NCBI GenBank assembly: GCA_964035575.1
Contig: OZ037852.1
Span: 558,001-622,000, forward strand
Reading direction: 5' to 3'
DNA: 64,000 nucleotides
DNA from: Rhynchopus sp. YZ270_cl-10
Lineage: Eukaryota > Euglenozoa > Diplonemea > Diplonemida > Diplonemidae
Positions 10,301 through 20,754 of the stretch are shown one piece after another (the stretch's first letter is position 1; each line of letters begins with the position of its first letter). The notes under the pieces were generated by a model. The model saw nothing but the letters and a program-made list of their open reading frames with translations, was not told the origin of the DNA and ran no database searches. The translations under genes and the position numbers were made by a program.

Positions 10301-10535
10301 TCATGCTGATCTTAAGCACGTAACACCCATACGGCCAATTCCCCACATTCTCCAACGTCGCTGAGGGGCTGCTAGTAATAGGCACCGCCAGCGCAGCCTT
10401 CAAACACTCCGCTTGGTCCAACACCAACAAAGCGCCAGGGTACATCGCGCTCTGGTCGCATGACGCTGCAGAGTCTTCAGCAAAGTACACACACTGTGCG
10501 GTCGCAGCCGCCGTCAGAAGCAGAGAGCACAACAT
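7323..10535 (-). CDS. large surface-type membrane protein with Pro/Thr repeat stalk and about seven membrane segments
   Basis: 1070 residues from the ATG at 10535. Residues 1-16 (MLCSLLLTAAATA) look like a signal peptide. Residues about 16-112 are a Cys-containing ectodomain. Residues about 113-370 are a stalk of PPAT-type units (PPATNPPATDPPAT and variants), likely heavily O-glycosylated. About seven hydrophobic segments follow at roughly 459-486, 501-526, 539-560, 624-643, 650-670, 683-703 and 709-742, then a Ser/Pro/Gly-rich tail of about 320 residues ending in a poly-Gly run and RS motifs. The ectodomain-membrane linker reads DLPFPLHPTRM and GAVVGNLAIM, which recalls large multi-pass surface families of free-living kinetoplastids; that is an impression, not a search result. 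An out-of-frame upstream ATG lies at 10566, after a CAG acceptor at 10574-10572. The opposite strand is open through the repeat only because of its composition. Confidence 0.85.
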   Translation of the reverse strand: MLCSLLLTAAATAQCVYFAEDSAASCDQSAMYPGALLVLDQAECLKAALAVPITSSPSATLENVGNWPYGCYVLKISMNDLFLNQNTNAVMSCGDSQVSCVCMTADCAVTDAPPTPAPPVGPTPAPATLPPATLPPATDPPATLPPPTVAPTVAPPTPAPLTQPPATLPPATLAPTDAPPTLSPPTPAPLTNPPATNPPATDPPATNPPPTNPPATDPPATDPPATNPPATNPPATDPPATDPPATNPPATDPPATNPPATNPPATDPPATDPPATPSPPTQPPATLPPATDPPATVVPPTPSPPTPAPDTPAPPTLPPPTGAPDTTVPTTVSPATLPPLTSAPSTTPPTTAAPLTAPPATATPTTGSPPVLSWVTRAPVETASPEREVLIGESAEAIVDDTATYGALTTSVVGVLSGPAAASSAMLVILADSECSARERDLPFPLHPTRMVLRGSQALGAVVGNLAIMVGFLSIMMGVVWLVTKTSCSQISLLGRDPRGLVRFPSCALFVILFLYQGTVVAAFRITFYPPQGQSVEKMGIVALGASTVFLLLATPFWLMRHVKQSVHPESSQGKGYYRTDSITRGPVITFIIGPGEWVSSTRDCLWVLRYQTMIRSFRQQYAHFIFWDFMLLTVIGGLTTLNTNSWVRCGIVRSLCSAANLLTMAFEFYLLPHARMRDNGTDVVMRGLISIALGLLAVGFFSEDQKHVVFEIAPVFFLASLVVLMVKLVLDVITEVWVLFGGRRDRVQEEAWCEAGEHSDSHTPVALATTPPPPSVTPPPYLHNRPYDATNDSFQQYSLQQSSYGSGGVMEEMLIQKSATLFPVSPRVYSQVGSSATLPLGTPLLMPEAAPFVYDEVMTDDERIGADLRYQRSGGGVTDTPSPQSPQRSVQYPVASGSGRSAQDLAGSQLSSGSIRASPAFMSLGSPHGERPMLRSASEDAIRTVDNAFTPKGRGKRKTVIGRRDVYARDYATPPLSSPARAGARRGLVEELTPVFGVSEDLVRVSPLGGVGGSGGGSGGGGGGGGGRGRLSRSPPPFGPRSRSPPPLGSSSQSFPLTPRVRRASHKEI
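7441..7500 (-). repeat. poly-Gly codon tract in the C-terminal tail
   Basis: CCACC-rich on the plus strand; it encodes a Gly run with Ser interruptions near the end of the membrane protein. Confidence 0.6.
9430..10200 (-). repeat. in-frame Pro/Thr tandem repeat (15-bp units)
   Basis: Degenerate repeats of PPAT plus one residue (N, D or L), about 15 bp each, with synonymous variation between units. The central part (about 9720-9960) is the most regular. Confidence 0.8.
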
Positions 10536-11007
10536 CACGCGTTACGGCAATGACCACGGTGCGCATTTTTACTGGAACATCGTCCTCCTTCTGATGGTAT
10601 TTGATGAAGAGTGGAAGGGGGGAGAGAGAGAGAGAGAAGAAAATAATCAAAAAACTACTGTTTTCAACACCGCGTCGAGAACGAAGATAATGAGGGAAGG
10701 TGAGGAACGAATAGGGGGGAGAGGGGAAGAGATTAAACACGCGAAGTTTTCATTCTTCTTTTTTTTTTTTGTTGTTCTTGTTGACAAAAACATGAACAGT
10801 TCGTCAGAATCTGCTTTTTTTTTTATATGGAAAATATAATAACATAGTCCACGAGAGGGATGGGGAGAGGGGGGGGACACAACTTGGGTCACAACAGATC
10901 TTTTTATTTTTTTCCACTGTTGCTGTGGGAAAAAAAAAAGAAAATGAATAGAACAAAAGACGAATATGCCTCGCACACACACACACACGCATCTCAGAGG
11001 GGGAGAC
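10536..11007. other. intergenic
   Basis: 5' region of the minus-strand membrane-protein gene: CT/GA-rich tracts at 10616-10645 and 10855-10875, then A/T homopolymers and a short CA repeat at 10973-10990. No additional gene was seen. Confidence 0.5.
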
Positions 11008-11293
11008 TCTCCTAGCATAGGGCAGTGCTGTAAGGATACGTATTCTTCGTAAGAATACGTATCAGAATACGTATTTGGTGCTCCTGAAAACCCCATTTTG
11101 CGTACTTGTTGCGTACTTGCTGCGTACTTGTTGCGCACTTTGTGCACGAAAAAAAAAAAAAATACAGGAATACCCTATCTTGTGTACTTAGTGCGTAGTT
11201 GTTGCGTACTTGGTATTGTTTATTTCAGGAGCACCAGTATTCTTACGTATTCTTATACGTATTCTTACAGCACTGGCCTAGGCTAGGGGAGAG
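11008..11293. mobile_element. 285-bp TIR element (MITE) rich in ATACGTATTC
   Basis: Left CCTAGCATAGGGCAGTGCTG and right inverse (CAGCACTGGCCTAGGCTAGG) are imperfect TIRs that continue inward through ATACGTATTC repeats to GGTGCTCCTGAAA and its inverse. The middle holds a short GCGTACTTGTT repeat. Confidence 0.65.
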
Positions 11294-11854
11294 GTATCAG
11301 CTCTATCTGGGTTGCCTTCTTTCTTCCAAAAGCAATACCGCAAAACGGCACACAGACACTACGAGGGGTGTGAACAGATATTAGACAAATGTACGGATAG
11401 TTGTTTTTTTTTGTTGTAAAAACAACTACCCAGGCCAGGGTATCGTTCTACTTCAAATGTCACCCAGAGGGTTTGAAAGAAGCTGTCAAACCCAGTGGCA
11501 GCTTTTTTGTGCGTAAAGTGTGTAATAAATATTCTGTGGTGATATTTTCATTACTGCAATACGCTCCCACTGACCTGGCAGTGAAGAGGAAACTTCTTTG
11601 AGGCCCAAAAAAAGAAAAGAAAAGATATAAGATGAACCTAAGCCCTCTCGTGTGTTTTCGTCACTTCAGCAATAACCGAGATGAAAAGAAAAGTGAGGAT
11701 ATCTCTCGTGCACACAGCTTTTTACCACCAAAAGGCAACCGGGGTGTTTTAACCCTTGTTACCGACACACACTGGAGTTTTCATCAGCTCCATGACCCAC
11801 CTACATGCGTGTACACGTTCACATGCTACACGCATGAGGTAACCTAAACCCGTT
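11294..11854. other. gene-free; hairpin families A and D
   Basis: Family A at 11626-11668 (loop CCTCTCGTG, degraded stem) and family D at about 11693-11720. No gene was recognised. Confidence 0.45.
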
Positions 11855-11929
11855 AATCCATTTACTCTGAGACTTGCATGGCTTAATCCTTGAAACAAGC
11901 ATATGACTACTGGCAGGATCAACCAGGTT
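11855..11929 (-). rRNA. fragment of the 5' end of small-subunit (18S) rRNA
   Basis: In minus sense the sequence reads ACCTGGTTGATCCTGCCAGT, then AGTCATATGCTTGTTTCAAG and ATTAAGCCATGCAAGTCTC, the universal eukaryotic SSU 5' end. Similarity stops after about 75 nt, and the next bases are unrelated, so this is an isolated piece and not a working gene. TTGTTTCAAGGA instead of the usual TTGTCTCAAAGA recalls kinetoplastid SSU. Confidence 0.85.
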
Positions 11930-13344
11930 TCTTGTCACTCTAATCGATAGGGCCATCCATCATCTACCTGTTTAAAAATTAGAACGGTTGGGTAAGATGA
12001 CCCCCAGCCTCACTGTATGGAGTCTACAAAAAAACTGTTTTGATATGAAACATGCTGTAAAAAAAGGGGAAACAGTGGAAACGACGAAGAGAGAATAGAA
12101 AGAAAAACGTTGTTAAAAAACCCCCCTATTATGCCCCCAATTTAGATGCAAATTGAGGTGGCCCAAAAGCCATACCTTTGGGGGATTGGGAGGGAGGGGG
12201 GGAAGGGAGAAGCTCTCATCTGACAATACACGAACCACACTTTTTTTCCTCTCTAAGAAATTTTGAAGGGAAAAAACAAGAGGTCGAAAAAAACAGACAC
12301 ACACTGAAACCCCCCCATTATTGTACTGAGCGTACCCAGATACCCGGTGGGGTGTGTAGTGAATACGATGCCGTAGCTTCGTCCATTGGGTGTGTGTGGG
12401 GGTGTGGGGTGGATGGGACAGGGGGAATAAAAGGGAAATGTGAGAAGGGTGGGGACAGGCCTAATTTTTCGGCAAAATTTGGCCTTGGTGGTGGGGTGGG
12501 GATTAGGGAACTGCAGAACTCCCCCAAAAAAAAAATTTTTTTTTTGTCACAAACCTCATTTGTGCACCCCACCCCCAAAACCAAAACTGGCCTGCCCCAC
12601 CCCCAGCTAGGCCAGAGGTGGGAATGACAACGCAAACAGTTCTTGCAAAAGAAAAAAAAAGGGGAATAAGGAGAAAAGACTACTTTATGTGGGGCCTGTG
12701 TACATTATAACACACATGCACTGACAACTGGGGTGCATTCCAATATCCTTGCATAATCGCACGCGCACATTTTATAAGTACCGCAAAACCCAAAAAAAGA
12801 GAGAAAAGTTGGTACCATACCATCTTAACTCCGTCACCTGCTGCATTTCCGAACGCTACCCAAAAAAAAAAAGTGAAGTTGACAGTGCAAACGCCTCTGG
12901 AACGCAGGCACTGACACTCCGCGGGTTATCGAACCCCGGAGTGTTGCGCTTGGGTGTGGTTTACAGGGAAGCTGTACGCAGGTATACAGTCATTACCCCA
13001 CCCTGACCGGGAAGGGGGGGACAATAACAGAGTGTTTTCCACGGTGGTTTTGGGTGGCATGACATGCCACCCAAGATTTTTGGGGTGGTTTTTGGGTGGC
13101 ATATATGCCACCCAAGATTTTCTTCTTTTTTTTTTGAGTGTTGTATGACCTGTGACCCCACCACGGAGAGCACGTGGCTCGCTGAGTTGCTCGAATTGCC
13201 TGCAGCTACCCAACAAACATCATCACCGTCTCAGCTTCCTTCACGAGCCGTTCAGCCTCCACCACCTTCACAAGCCAAAGTAAATAGGGCAAAAGTAGCG
13301 TACCGTGCGCCTGCGGCGCTCTTGCTGTCTTCATAAAGACAAAA
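11930..13344. other. gene-free repeats
   Basis: G/C-rich and A-rich tracts, a family C hairpin at 12883-12913, an inverted ATGCCACCC motif at 13057-13115, and the dispersed GCGTACCGTGCGCCTGCGGC block at about 13297. No coding sequence was supported. Confidence 0.5.
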
Positions 13345-14367
13345 GCACATTGCCAATATTCATGGCTGTGTAACTTAAGTTAAAAAAAAAACTTAAGTTT
13401 TCTCCGAAATCCTCCGGAAAATTTAGGCGACTTAAGCTACTAAAAAAAAAAACTTAAATTAAAAAACTTAGGTTTTCGAAAAAAAAACTTAAGTTTTTTT
13501 TAGAAAAAAACGTAACTTAAGTTTTTATTTTTAAAAAACAGCTTAAGTTACCAACTTAAGTCACTTAAGTTAACTTAAGTTACCGTTTTTTTTTTTTTTT
13601 TTGCTTGGGCGATGAACATCACTGAAGGGGGCGGATGCCTGGTGAAGCTTTTAAACGCCGGCATTTGCATTTCCGGAATCCGTCCGGCCAGTGGTGGGGT
13701 CAATTTGCCGAAATGGACAAGTTCTTGTTTTTGGTCAATTTCCGCACAGTACACAGTACACAGTACACAGTACACAGTACACAGTACACAGTACACAGTA
13801 CACAGTACACAGTACACAGTACACAGTACACAGTACACAGTACACAGTACACAGTACACAGTACACAGTACACAGTACACAGTACACAGTACACAGTACA
13901 CAGTACACAGTACACAGTACACAGTACACAGTACACAGTACACAGTACACAGTACACAGTACACAGTACACAGTACACAGTACACAGTACACAGTACACA
14001 GTACACAGTACACAGTACACAGTACACAGTACACAGTACACAGTACACAGTACACAGTACACAGTACACAGTACACAGTACACAGTACACAGTACACAGT
14101 ACACAGTACACAGTACACAGTACACAGTATGTAATCTATGGTGGTCAAAGTGCAAAATTCCTTCGTCAATGCATTTTTTGAGTAACTGTTATACCTAGAG
14201 AATACGGTCACATCACTCTTCAGACCACCTGCAGCTTCACCACCCAAGCAAAAAAAAAAAAAAAAAAAAAAAACGATGACCTAAGGTAACTTAGGTGACT
14301 TAAGTTTTTTTTTTTTAAAAAACTGAGGTCACCTAAGTTACACAGCCATGAATATTGTGAATAGTGC
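13345..14367. mobile_element. 1.0-kb TIR element with CTTAAG palindromes and a 7-bp minisatellite
   Basis: Terminal CAATATTCATGGCTGTG (13354-13370) and its exact inverse at 14341-14357, extending outward imperfectly to GCAC. The subterminal zones on both sides are packed with CTTAAG-type palindromes (ACTTAAGTT, TAACTTAAGTT). Inside is the dispersed CATTTGCATTTCCGGAATCC motif and then the minisatellite. No coding capacity is credible. Confidence 0.6.
13746..14129. repeat. (GTACACA)n minisatellite, about 55 copies
   Basis: An almost perfect 7-bp array of 384 bp. It is open in several frames on both strands only because the unit has no stop. Confidence 0.95.
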
Positions 14368-17300
14368 AATTTTTTCCGCCTGCGGCGCCTACCTCCCTCC
14401 CCTCTCCTTCCTGTGATTGACAGGGAGTCGCGCGCGCGACGACCGCTAGGGCTCGAAGAAAGCTCGGGGGGGCCAAATTTTGAGACGAAAAACCAAGCGG
14501 AAGCCCTGTTCGGGTAAATCATGTACAGTGTTTAAGAGGGGGCCTTCCGCGCGGGAGAATTTTTTTTTTTTTGGCCTAAAAAAAAATATATGCCACCCAA
14601 AAAAAAAAATGTCAGATCCTGGAAAACACCCTGCAATAATAATAAAAAAATGTTGACAGCTGTCACCTGAGATGCTAACCCTGCTTGGTCACCTTTTTTT
14701 AAAAGGAAAAATGTGTTCGTTTTTTAGGAAGATTATTGTGGCGACACTTTCAAAAAGCTTTGCCAAAAGAGAGAGAGAGAGAGAGGCCGCCTTTAAAGTC
14801 ACTAGTGAAGTAGCTTTGCTACGTCTAGGGAGATCTAGGGATCTATCAGAATCTTGAAAGAGCTTGAAACCGAGGTTATTTTATTACTTTTTGCCACTTA
14901 CTCAAGTAAGGTTGGAAGGGGAATTGAGAACACAAACACAACACGAAGCAGAATTTCCACAATTTTTTCGTTTTTGCGTTTCCCCGATCTCACTCCCCCC
15001 GTACGTAAAAGACAGCACCCCACCCTACTCCCCCCGATAATTTTGATTTTCGACCTCGCAGGACTTCACTCAACTACAACTACAACCAACAGGTACACTG
15101 ATTCTTCCCTAGATCTCCTGTTATAACCATTTCTTAAAACAGAAAATGGCGAAGGGTGTTGGTGGTGTTAACGGGGTGTGTGGGAGTGTGGGAAGGGAAA
15201 AAACTCACTCCTTGGAAAGTTGGGACCAAACCCAACAGAAGGGGTTTTTAGTAACAAAAGATGAAGTTAAGCAAAAGAACCCCATCAAAAAGAGGGGGGG
15301 AAAACTTGAAAGATGAGTATATCTCTGTACACACATCTTTTAAAAGAAAAACCGGATCAAAAAACACAGAGATACTTCCAGCATCGCTTGTTGCGACACT
15401 GTTCTTGGTGTTCCTAGCAACCACCACCTTTCCGTTGGATGAAAAAACTCTTGCGAGCTCACCACATCGCCTGCAGGAAATCCAAGGGAGTGATACAGTA
15501 GTCAAAAAAAGAGTCCAAAAAAAAACCTCCAAATTCTCCAAACGTATTTGAGACGCCAATTTTCTTGGACAAAAAAATATATAGAAAACTCTCTGACCAT
15601 TTTTTTATTTTCGCACAAAGGGTACTTTCAAAAAAAAATACAAACAAAATAAAAAATCTGTTCCAATCCAATCCGCACACAACTGTCTATGCACACAAAC
15701 TATTTTTCTGTTGTTGTTGTATGAAACAACCCCACCAAAGAGGCTCAGACCACTCTACCCAAAGGGAAAAACTCTGAGAGTGTGGCAGAGATGAGACGAA
15801 TCGCGGAAAGCTCTTATTTTTTGATTTAGTGTAACTAATGTGTGTGAGGAGAAGGAGTTACTTCACACCTTATGATTGCCTGTGTACAACCGAGGCATGT
15901 CTCCCCTATGAAAGCAGTTGCCATGGCTTTTGCCAACGCTCGAATGATACAGGTTGCTCTTTTGGGCGAACCCATGACACTGTGAGCAGCTGCTATTGCT
16001 TGGCCAAAAGACAGTATTCACTGTTATTTTGATTTTGATCGTTTGGAGTAGTGTAGTTACCTCGGTTATGTTGCCACAGTTTGTGCAATCCCTGCTTTTT
16101 TTTTTTTTTTTTGTTGTGTTGATCCGAAAACAAGGTGTTGCTGCTGGGTAACAAAACTCATGGTAGCGAAGAATTCCTCTGTTACTTCCTTTTCTTCAAC
16201 TAGGTACAGACTCATTGCCTATTTATTCTGCACGAAGCATTCGCACATGCCATCTGCTTTGTTTTTCTTTTTTCCTTTTATTTTAGATAAATTGTTGGAG
16301 TACTGTAGTTGCCTCGGTTGTGTTGCCACAGTTGTGCAATCTCTGCTTTCTTATTCAGGCATTCATCCGACACTATAATTGCAGTACTCAGGGGTACCTC
16401 TTGGGGCAGGTCGGTCGTGGGCAGAGAGCACCACTACCCCCCACCTCGTTGAAATGATTGAGATGCTACAGATCGTAGTCCTTTTTTACCCCCCTCTTTT
16501 CATTGCAGTCTATTTTGTCTAAATTTCGTTCTGTACTTTACTTTGGGTTCTTGGGTTCACATTCATTTTAGGAAGCAACGCGAGGCTTTGCGACGTTTGA
16601 TAAGCAGTTTTTTTGGGGGGGTAAATTCCTAAGTGTGGAGTTGTGGCCGAAGTGGTTATGTAATCAACCAAGGAAAACCATGCGATGCGGGAAGATGAAA
16701 AAAAGGAAGCTTGAACTGATGAATCTGTGTCGCGCGTAAACACACAATCAAATAAGCAACCATATAGCATCTGGCAGACACAGACTATATGAGGAGAATA
16801 GATGCATCAAAGTGAAAGTTATCAATGGAGTCACCTCCGACTGACCCACGTACGATGCCAGCCATCCAGATGAAAGCACAATAAAAAAGGGGGGTGAACC
16901 TAAGCCTCTCCCCTCATGCTTGACTCACCTAAAAGAACACAAGATGCAGTGCATACACGCATTCCCGTGTGTATGCGCCGCTCGGTCTCTCACTGTTCAA
17001 TTTATGAAGGATATATGGGGCTGGGGATAGGGGGAGGTGAGAGGTGAGACAGAACAAAGGGGAAAATATAGTTGACTTGAAATACAACAGCCCCGCTCAA
17101 GGCAGTGTACCAAAGGGCAGCGTTGAAGAGATGAAAAACCACATCTAAACAAACAGAGGGAAGGGGGAATGGGGAAAGGGGAGGAGATATGGAAGCTTGC
17201 CCGAACGGGGGGCGCATTATGAAACACTGTGAATGTAGTGGGTGAACGGTTTGGGTTAAGTCCCTTCCCCCCCCCTCCCCACTCTACTCATTTCCCCGAT

Positions 17301-17995
17301 CGGGCTCATTTAAAAAAAAATATAGGGGGGTATGTAACTTTGTGTATTAGTGTGTAAAATTTGACCGGCCCTTTGGGTGAAAAAAAAAAGAGTGAGGGGA
17401 GTTGGGTCCAGTCATAGGGGGTATAGCATATTTTTTGGAAAATTCTTCAAAAAAGCAAGGATTTTTGCTGGGCACAACGAAATTTTCAGAAAAATCCCGA
17501 TTTTCGGCCAAATTTGGAGCAAATTATGACCCACCCACCCCGATTTTGGGTCAAAAACCGACTTCATTTTTGCACAGGAGTGCTTACGATTTCGTAAACC
17601 AGGGGTCCTCTGGATGCATGCATTGATAAACACAACACTGGAAATTGCAAGGAACGGGTCTGCATGCGTGTTCTCTAGCCACTACAGTCACAGGGTATTG
17701 CGGCTGAATTTTGACTTGCGAAATTTTTTCGCGAACATCTATTTCTGAGGTTTTCTTTGGATTCTTTGGGCCATTTTATGACCTACCACGCCCGATTTTG
17801 GGCGATAAAACAAAATTTTGTCAGGTCAAACTCCGTACTTGTGAAAAGAATTGCTAAGGAAATGTGTAATATGCGTGTTTTTGTACACGAAATGTGGGCC
17901 CCTGTAGTAATGCATAAGGTGCATAATGCATATGGTTTACACCCAGATCGTCAAAACACCCGATTTTTGCGTTTTTTTGCACTTTTTGGTGCCCA
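14368..17995. other. gene-free stretch with short interspersed hairpins
   Basis: Family D at 15311-15341, family A at 16891-16930 and family B at 17071-17112. A further repeat (GTAGTTACCTCGGTTATGTT-like, with TTGCCACAGTTGTGCAATC) occurs at about 16050 and 16297 and inverted at about 2341-2385. A 40-nt block at about 16840 repeats that of 3727. No coding frame looked real. Confidence 0.5.
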
Positions 17996-18246
17996 CACGA
18001 CGGTGATGTACAGTACATTACAAGTGAAGTTACTTGTAACGTTACAAGTGAAAAACCGTTACAAGTGAGTTACAAGTGAGTTACAAGTGAGTTACAAGTG
18101 GGATACATGAATTACAGGCAAAATCAGGTTGTAACTGGTGGGTTACAAGTGGGTTACAAGTGAGTTACAAGTGAGTTACATGTAACAAAAGTTACATGTA
18201 ACTCACTTGTAACTCCACTTGTAACACCCGTTACATCACCGTCGTG
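17996..18246. mobile_element. 251-bp TIR element full of GTTACAAGTGA repeats
   Basis: TIRs CACGACGGTGATGTA and its inverse; the interior is tandem GTTACAAGTGA and its inverse. A paralogous uninterrupted sequence at about 36985-37020 serves as the empty site and shows a CA target duplication (17994-17995, 18247-18248). Confidence 0.7.
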
Positions 18247-18701
18247 CAAAAACCCAACTCAGGGGTCGAAATTTTCCCGAAAAAAAAAATTTTTTTTTTT
18301 TGAGATTTTTTGATTTTTTGACAAGGCGCTGGCCCATACAATGCACTGCTGGTACAGAAAATGACTGGGGAATTAACTCTAGATGCTCAAAACAGCCCAA
18401 TTCTTGCTTTTTTTGACTTTTTGGTCCCAGAAGGGGACCTAGGGTGTAGTGAGCAGGCCTCAAAAACACTTGTGAAAAAATTTTTTTGGGATTTTTTCAA
18501 AAATCGACTTGTTTTTGGTAAAAATCACGAAATTTTGGGTTCGCGGAACCGCGTTTTAGACCCCCCTAGATGCTCAAAAGTGCCAAATTTTGCTTTTAAT
18601 GGCCTCAAATCGTCGAAATTAGCCCAATATAGGGGCAAAAAAAAAAAAATTCGAGGGTCTAGGTATGGAGAGCGAGCACCTTAGAAGCGTCGTAGGCAAC
18701 C
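18247..18701. mobile_element. partial copy of the 34.7-40.8 kb element family, right end
   Basis: Together with about 17840-17995 it matches 36897-37430, and it ends in GGCAACCCGTG followed by T, the same right terminus as the element at 34698-37604. A left end was not found. Confidence 0.55.
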
Positions 18702-18715
18702 CGTGTTTTTTGTGT

Positions 18716-18805
18716 ATAAATAGTACCCGGTCAAAATGCCGGTCAAAATGGGGTGCCGGTCAAATTACACACCCTATTTTGACCGGGTACTATTTGTACA
18801 CAAAA
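18716..18805. repeat. inverted repeat around ACCCGGTCAAAAT
   Basis: AATAGTACCCGGTCAAAATG and ATTTTGACCGGGTACTATT face each other about 40 bp apart; GGTCAAA motifs recur to 18870. Confidence 0.6.
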
Positions 18806-19083
18806 ATACCCGATTTTTTCGGGAATTTTTGACAACACACTGGTTGAGTTACCGGTCAGAACCGGTCAAATTACATACCCCCCATATATATTTTATTTCA
18901 TGCAACTCAAAACCGACCACCCCCACTCCCCAAAAAAAAAACTTCATTTTGAGAAATCCAAAAAAATTGATCCCCATCCAGTCACCCAAAACAAATACCC
19001 ACCTTCAACCCAATTTTCTTTTTTTTTTTTGTATTCCCCCCCCCAGCCCCCCATCCCCCATCCCCCCATTCTCACCCCACTCT

Positions 19084-19626
19084 CTACCCCCCTTCATTGG
19101 GGGTAGGGGGTGTAGTGAGATTCGCAAAGAGGGAGTTCGCTGCATGGAGAAGGGTGTCAGGTGAAGAGTGGACGCCGTCTGTGTGTGCGTAGATGAGGCT
19201 GCAGCGGAGGGCAGCTGCGACACGGCGCCGTGCCTCACGCTGTACGGGACGGCGTGACGTAGCTGTCGCCACGCCACCGGAACGCTTCTTCGCACCTTTC
19301 GCTGTTTTGAGCGATTTTTTGGTACCACGCCGCGAGCTTCCCGCCCTCTTCCTCGTCCGCAGCAATGCATCCATGATCGTCCTACTCCGCTTCCCTTCCT
19401 TTTGCGTCAACGACAACGTCCCCAAGCTTGCTGTCAACTGCAACACCAGAGTCTCCTCCGTCTGTACATGTGGTACCTCGGTTGGTGGCGTCGAGCTGAC
19501 CCTCACTGGGGAAAATTGCACGTCATGTGCCTCCTGTGGACGGACCGAAGGAGTGATCGGGCACCACCGTGCAGGTGATGGCGACCGCTCGGTTGATGAG
19601 TCGTGCATGTCATCGCAGCCCATCAT
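19084..19626 (-). CDS. basic Ser/Thr/Arg-rich protein, unknown function
   Basis: 180 residues from the ATG at 19626 (MMGCDDMHDSSTERS). The N-terminal half is Ser/Pro-rich. Residues about 90-115 (LQLTASLGTLSLTQKEGKRS) may form a helix. Then comes a strongly basic stretch rich in RR, KK and GAKKRS, resembling a nuclear or nucleolar localisation region. It ends PPTPNEGG. The start lies just after a long CCCCT-rich pyrimidine tract (about 19630-19710), as does the start of the coiled-coil gene at 58069, though no AG was seen immediately before the ATG. Composition is protein-like and unlike the surrounding repeats. No family recognised. Confidence 0.55.
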   Translation of the reverse strand: MMGCDDMHDSSTERSPSPARWCPITPSVRPQEAHDVQFSPVRVSSTPPTEVPHVQTEETLVLQLTASLGTLSLTQKEGKRSRTIMDALLRTRKRAGSSRRGTKKSLKTAKGAKKRSGGVATATSRRPVQREARRRVAAALRCSLIYAHTDGVHSSPDTLLHAANSLFANLTTPPTPNEGG

Positions 19627-19880
19627 TTTTGGGGGAGAGGGGAGAGGGGGAGGGAGGGGAGAGAGTTGCCAACAGCAACTCAGGGGAGGGGAGGGGAGGG
19701 GAGGGGGGTGGGGGGTGTACTTGGCAAACAAAAAAAAGCGGGGCTTTTTTTGCTACCTGGTGGAAGTGGAGGGTGATAAGAGCAGGGAAAATTGAACTAC
19801 GGTTCAACAGAAGGAATACCAGCAGGGTTACCTCCTTTATATGTTAGCCCCCCGAATTCAAATTTCAAATTCAAAATACA

Positions 19881-20340
19881 ATGGCACCGAAGGGAAACCC
19901 ACAGCAAAGACGTCTGCGTTTCTCCCGCAGGCCACCGCCACATTCACCACAAGCACCGCCAACAAGGACTACGCAAACTGGACTAAGCAAAAGTTTGGTT
20001 CAGTGATTGAAGGTGAAGTGGACGAGAAGGGCAACAGGATGGACACCTCTGAGGTCTGTCAATCGCCAGGCCTGCCTTCGGGCATTTCCGGCCAAGTTTG
20101 AACAACACGCTTGGTGTACTCGATGCGCGTGCATGGTCATCAATGTTGATGATACTGACGAAGGCAAAGTGGCGAAGACAAGAAGAATAAAGCGCTAACT
20201 GTTATTGTTAACAAGTTTTCCACCATCACCACCCCGATCTCTACCTTGGAGGAAATGATCCGGTGGATGCTGCGCAGAAGCTCAACGCCATTGGGCTGGG
20301 TATAGAGGGATATTATAGCGTCACCGTGTGACTGTCTTCT
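19881..20340 (+). pseudogene. degraded coding stretch, family unknown
   Basis: Protein-like segments appear in different plus-strand frames: PTAKTSAFLPQATATFTTST and KDYANWTKQKFGSVIEGE near the start, and DPVDAAQKLNAIGLGIEGYY near 20240-20325. The stretch looks like a broken gene. The family could not be recognised, so the pieces are left separate. Confidence 0.4.
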
Positions 20341-20526
20341 TGCCTACTCGCTTTCTGTGCCGGAAACACAATTCAAGAGGAGAGAATTTGGCAAACTTTC
20401 GTGAAATAAAGGCCATATTAATTTCACTCTTCCGCACAGCCAAATATCGCGAATTTGCACTCGTTTATTTCACCGGCAGATAAAATCTCGTATCTGGCAC
20501 AATAAAGCGCACTTCATTTAACTCGT

Positions 20527-20640
20527 GAGTGGATCTGCAGATTTGCATTCTCATTTCAACTCGCTGCGCTCGTTAAAATGAATACTTTTCGTGACTCGCT
20601 TCGCTCGTCACGAAAAGTACGCAAATCTGCAGATCCACTC
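20527..20640. repeat. foldback element 1
   Basis: GAGTGGATCTGCAGATTTGC at the left and its exact inverse at the right enclose smaller CGCTGCGCTCG and CGCTTCGCTCG palindromes. Confidence 0.7.
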
Positions 20641-20754
20641 ACCAGATAAATAGTTATTTTCTCCGTACAATTTTTTGACGGGAAAAAAAAAAGCACTTTT
20701 TTTTTTTTCCTCCGTACAATTTTTGCACAGAAAAATAGCTATTTATTCGTCTGA

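Noticed and set aside
13575-14181. Open frames on both strands through the 7-bp array
   Set aside because: Stop-free by virtue of the repeat unit; no protein-like sequence outside the array.
16997-17227. Minus-strand frame of about 76 codons upstream of a family B repeat
   Set aside because: Composition is that of GA/CT-rich noncoding DNA; no motif, no convincing start.
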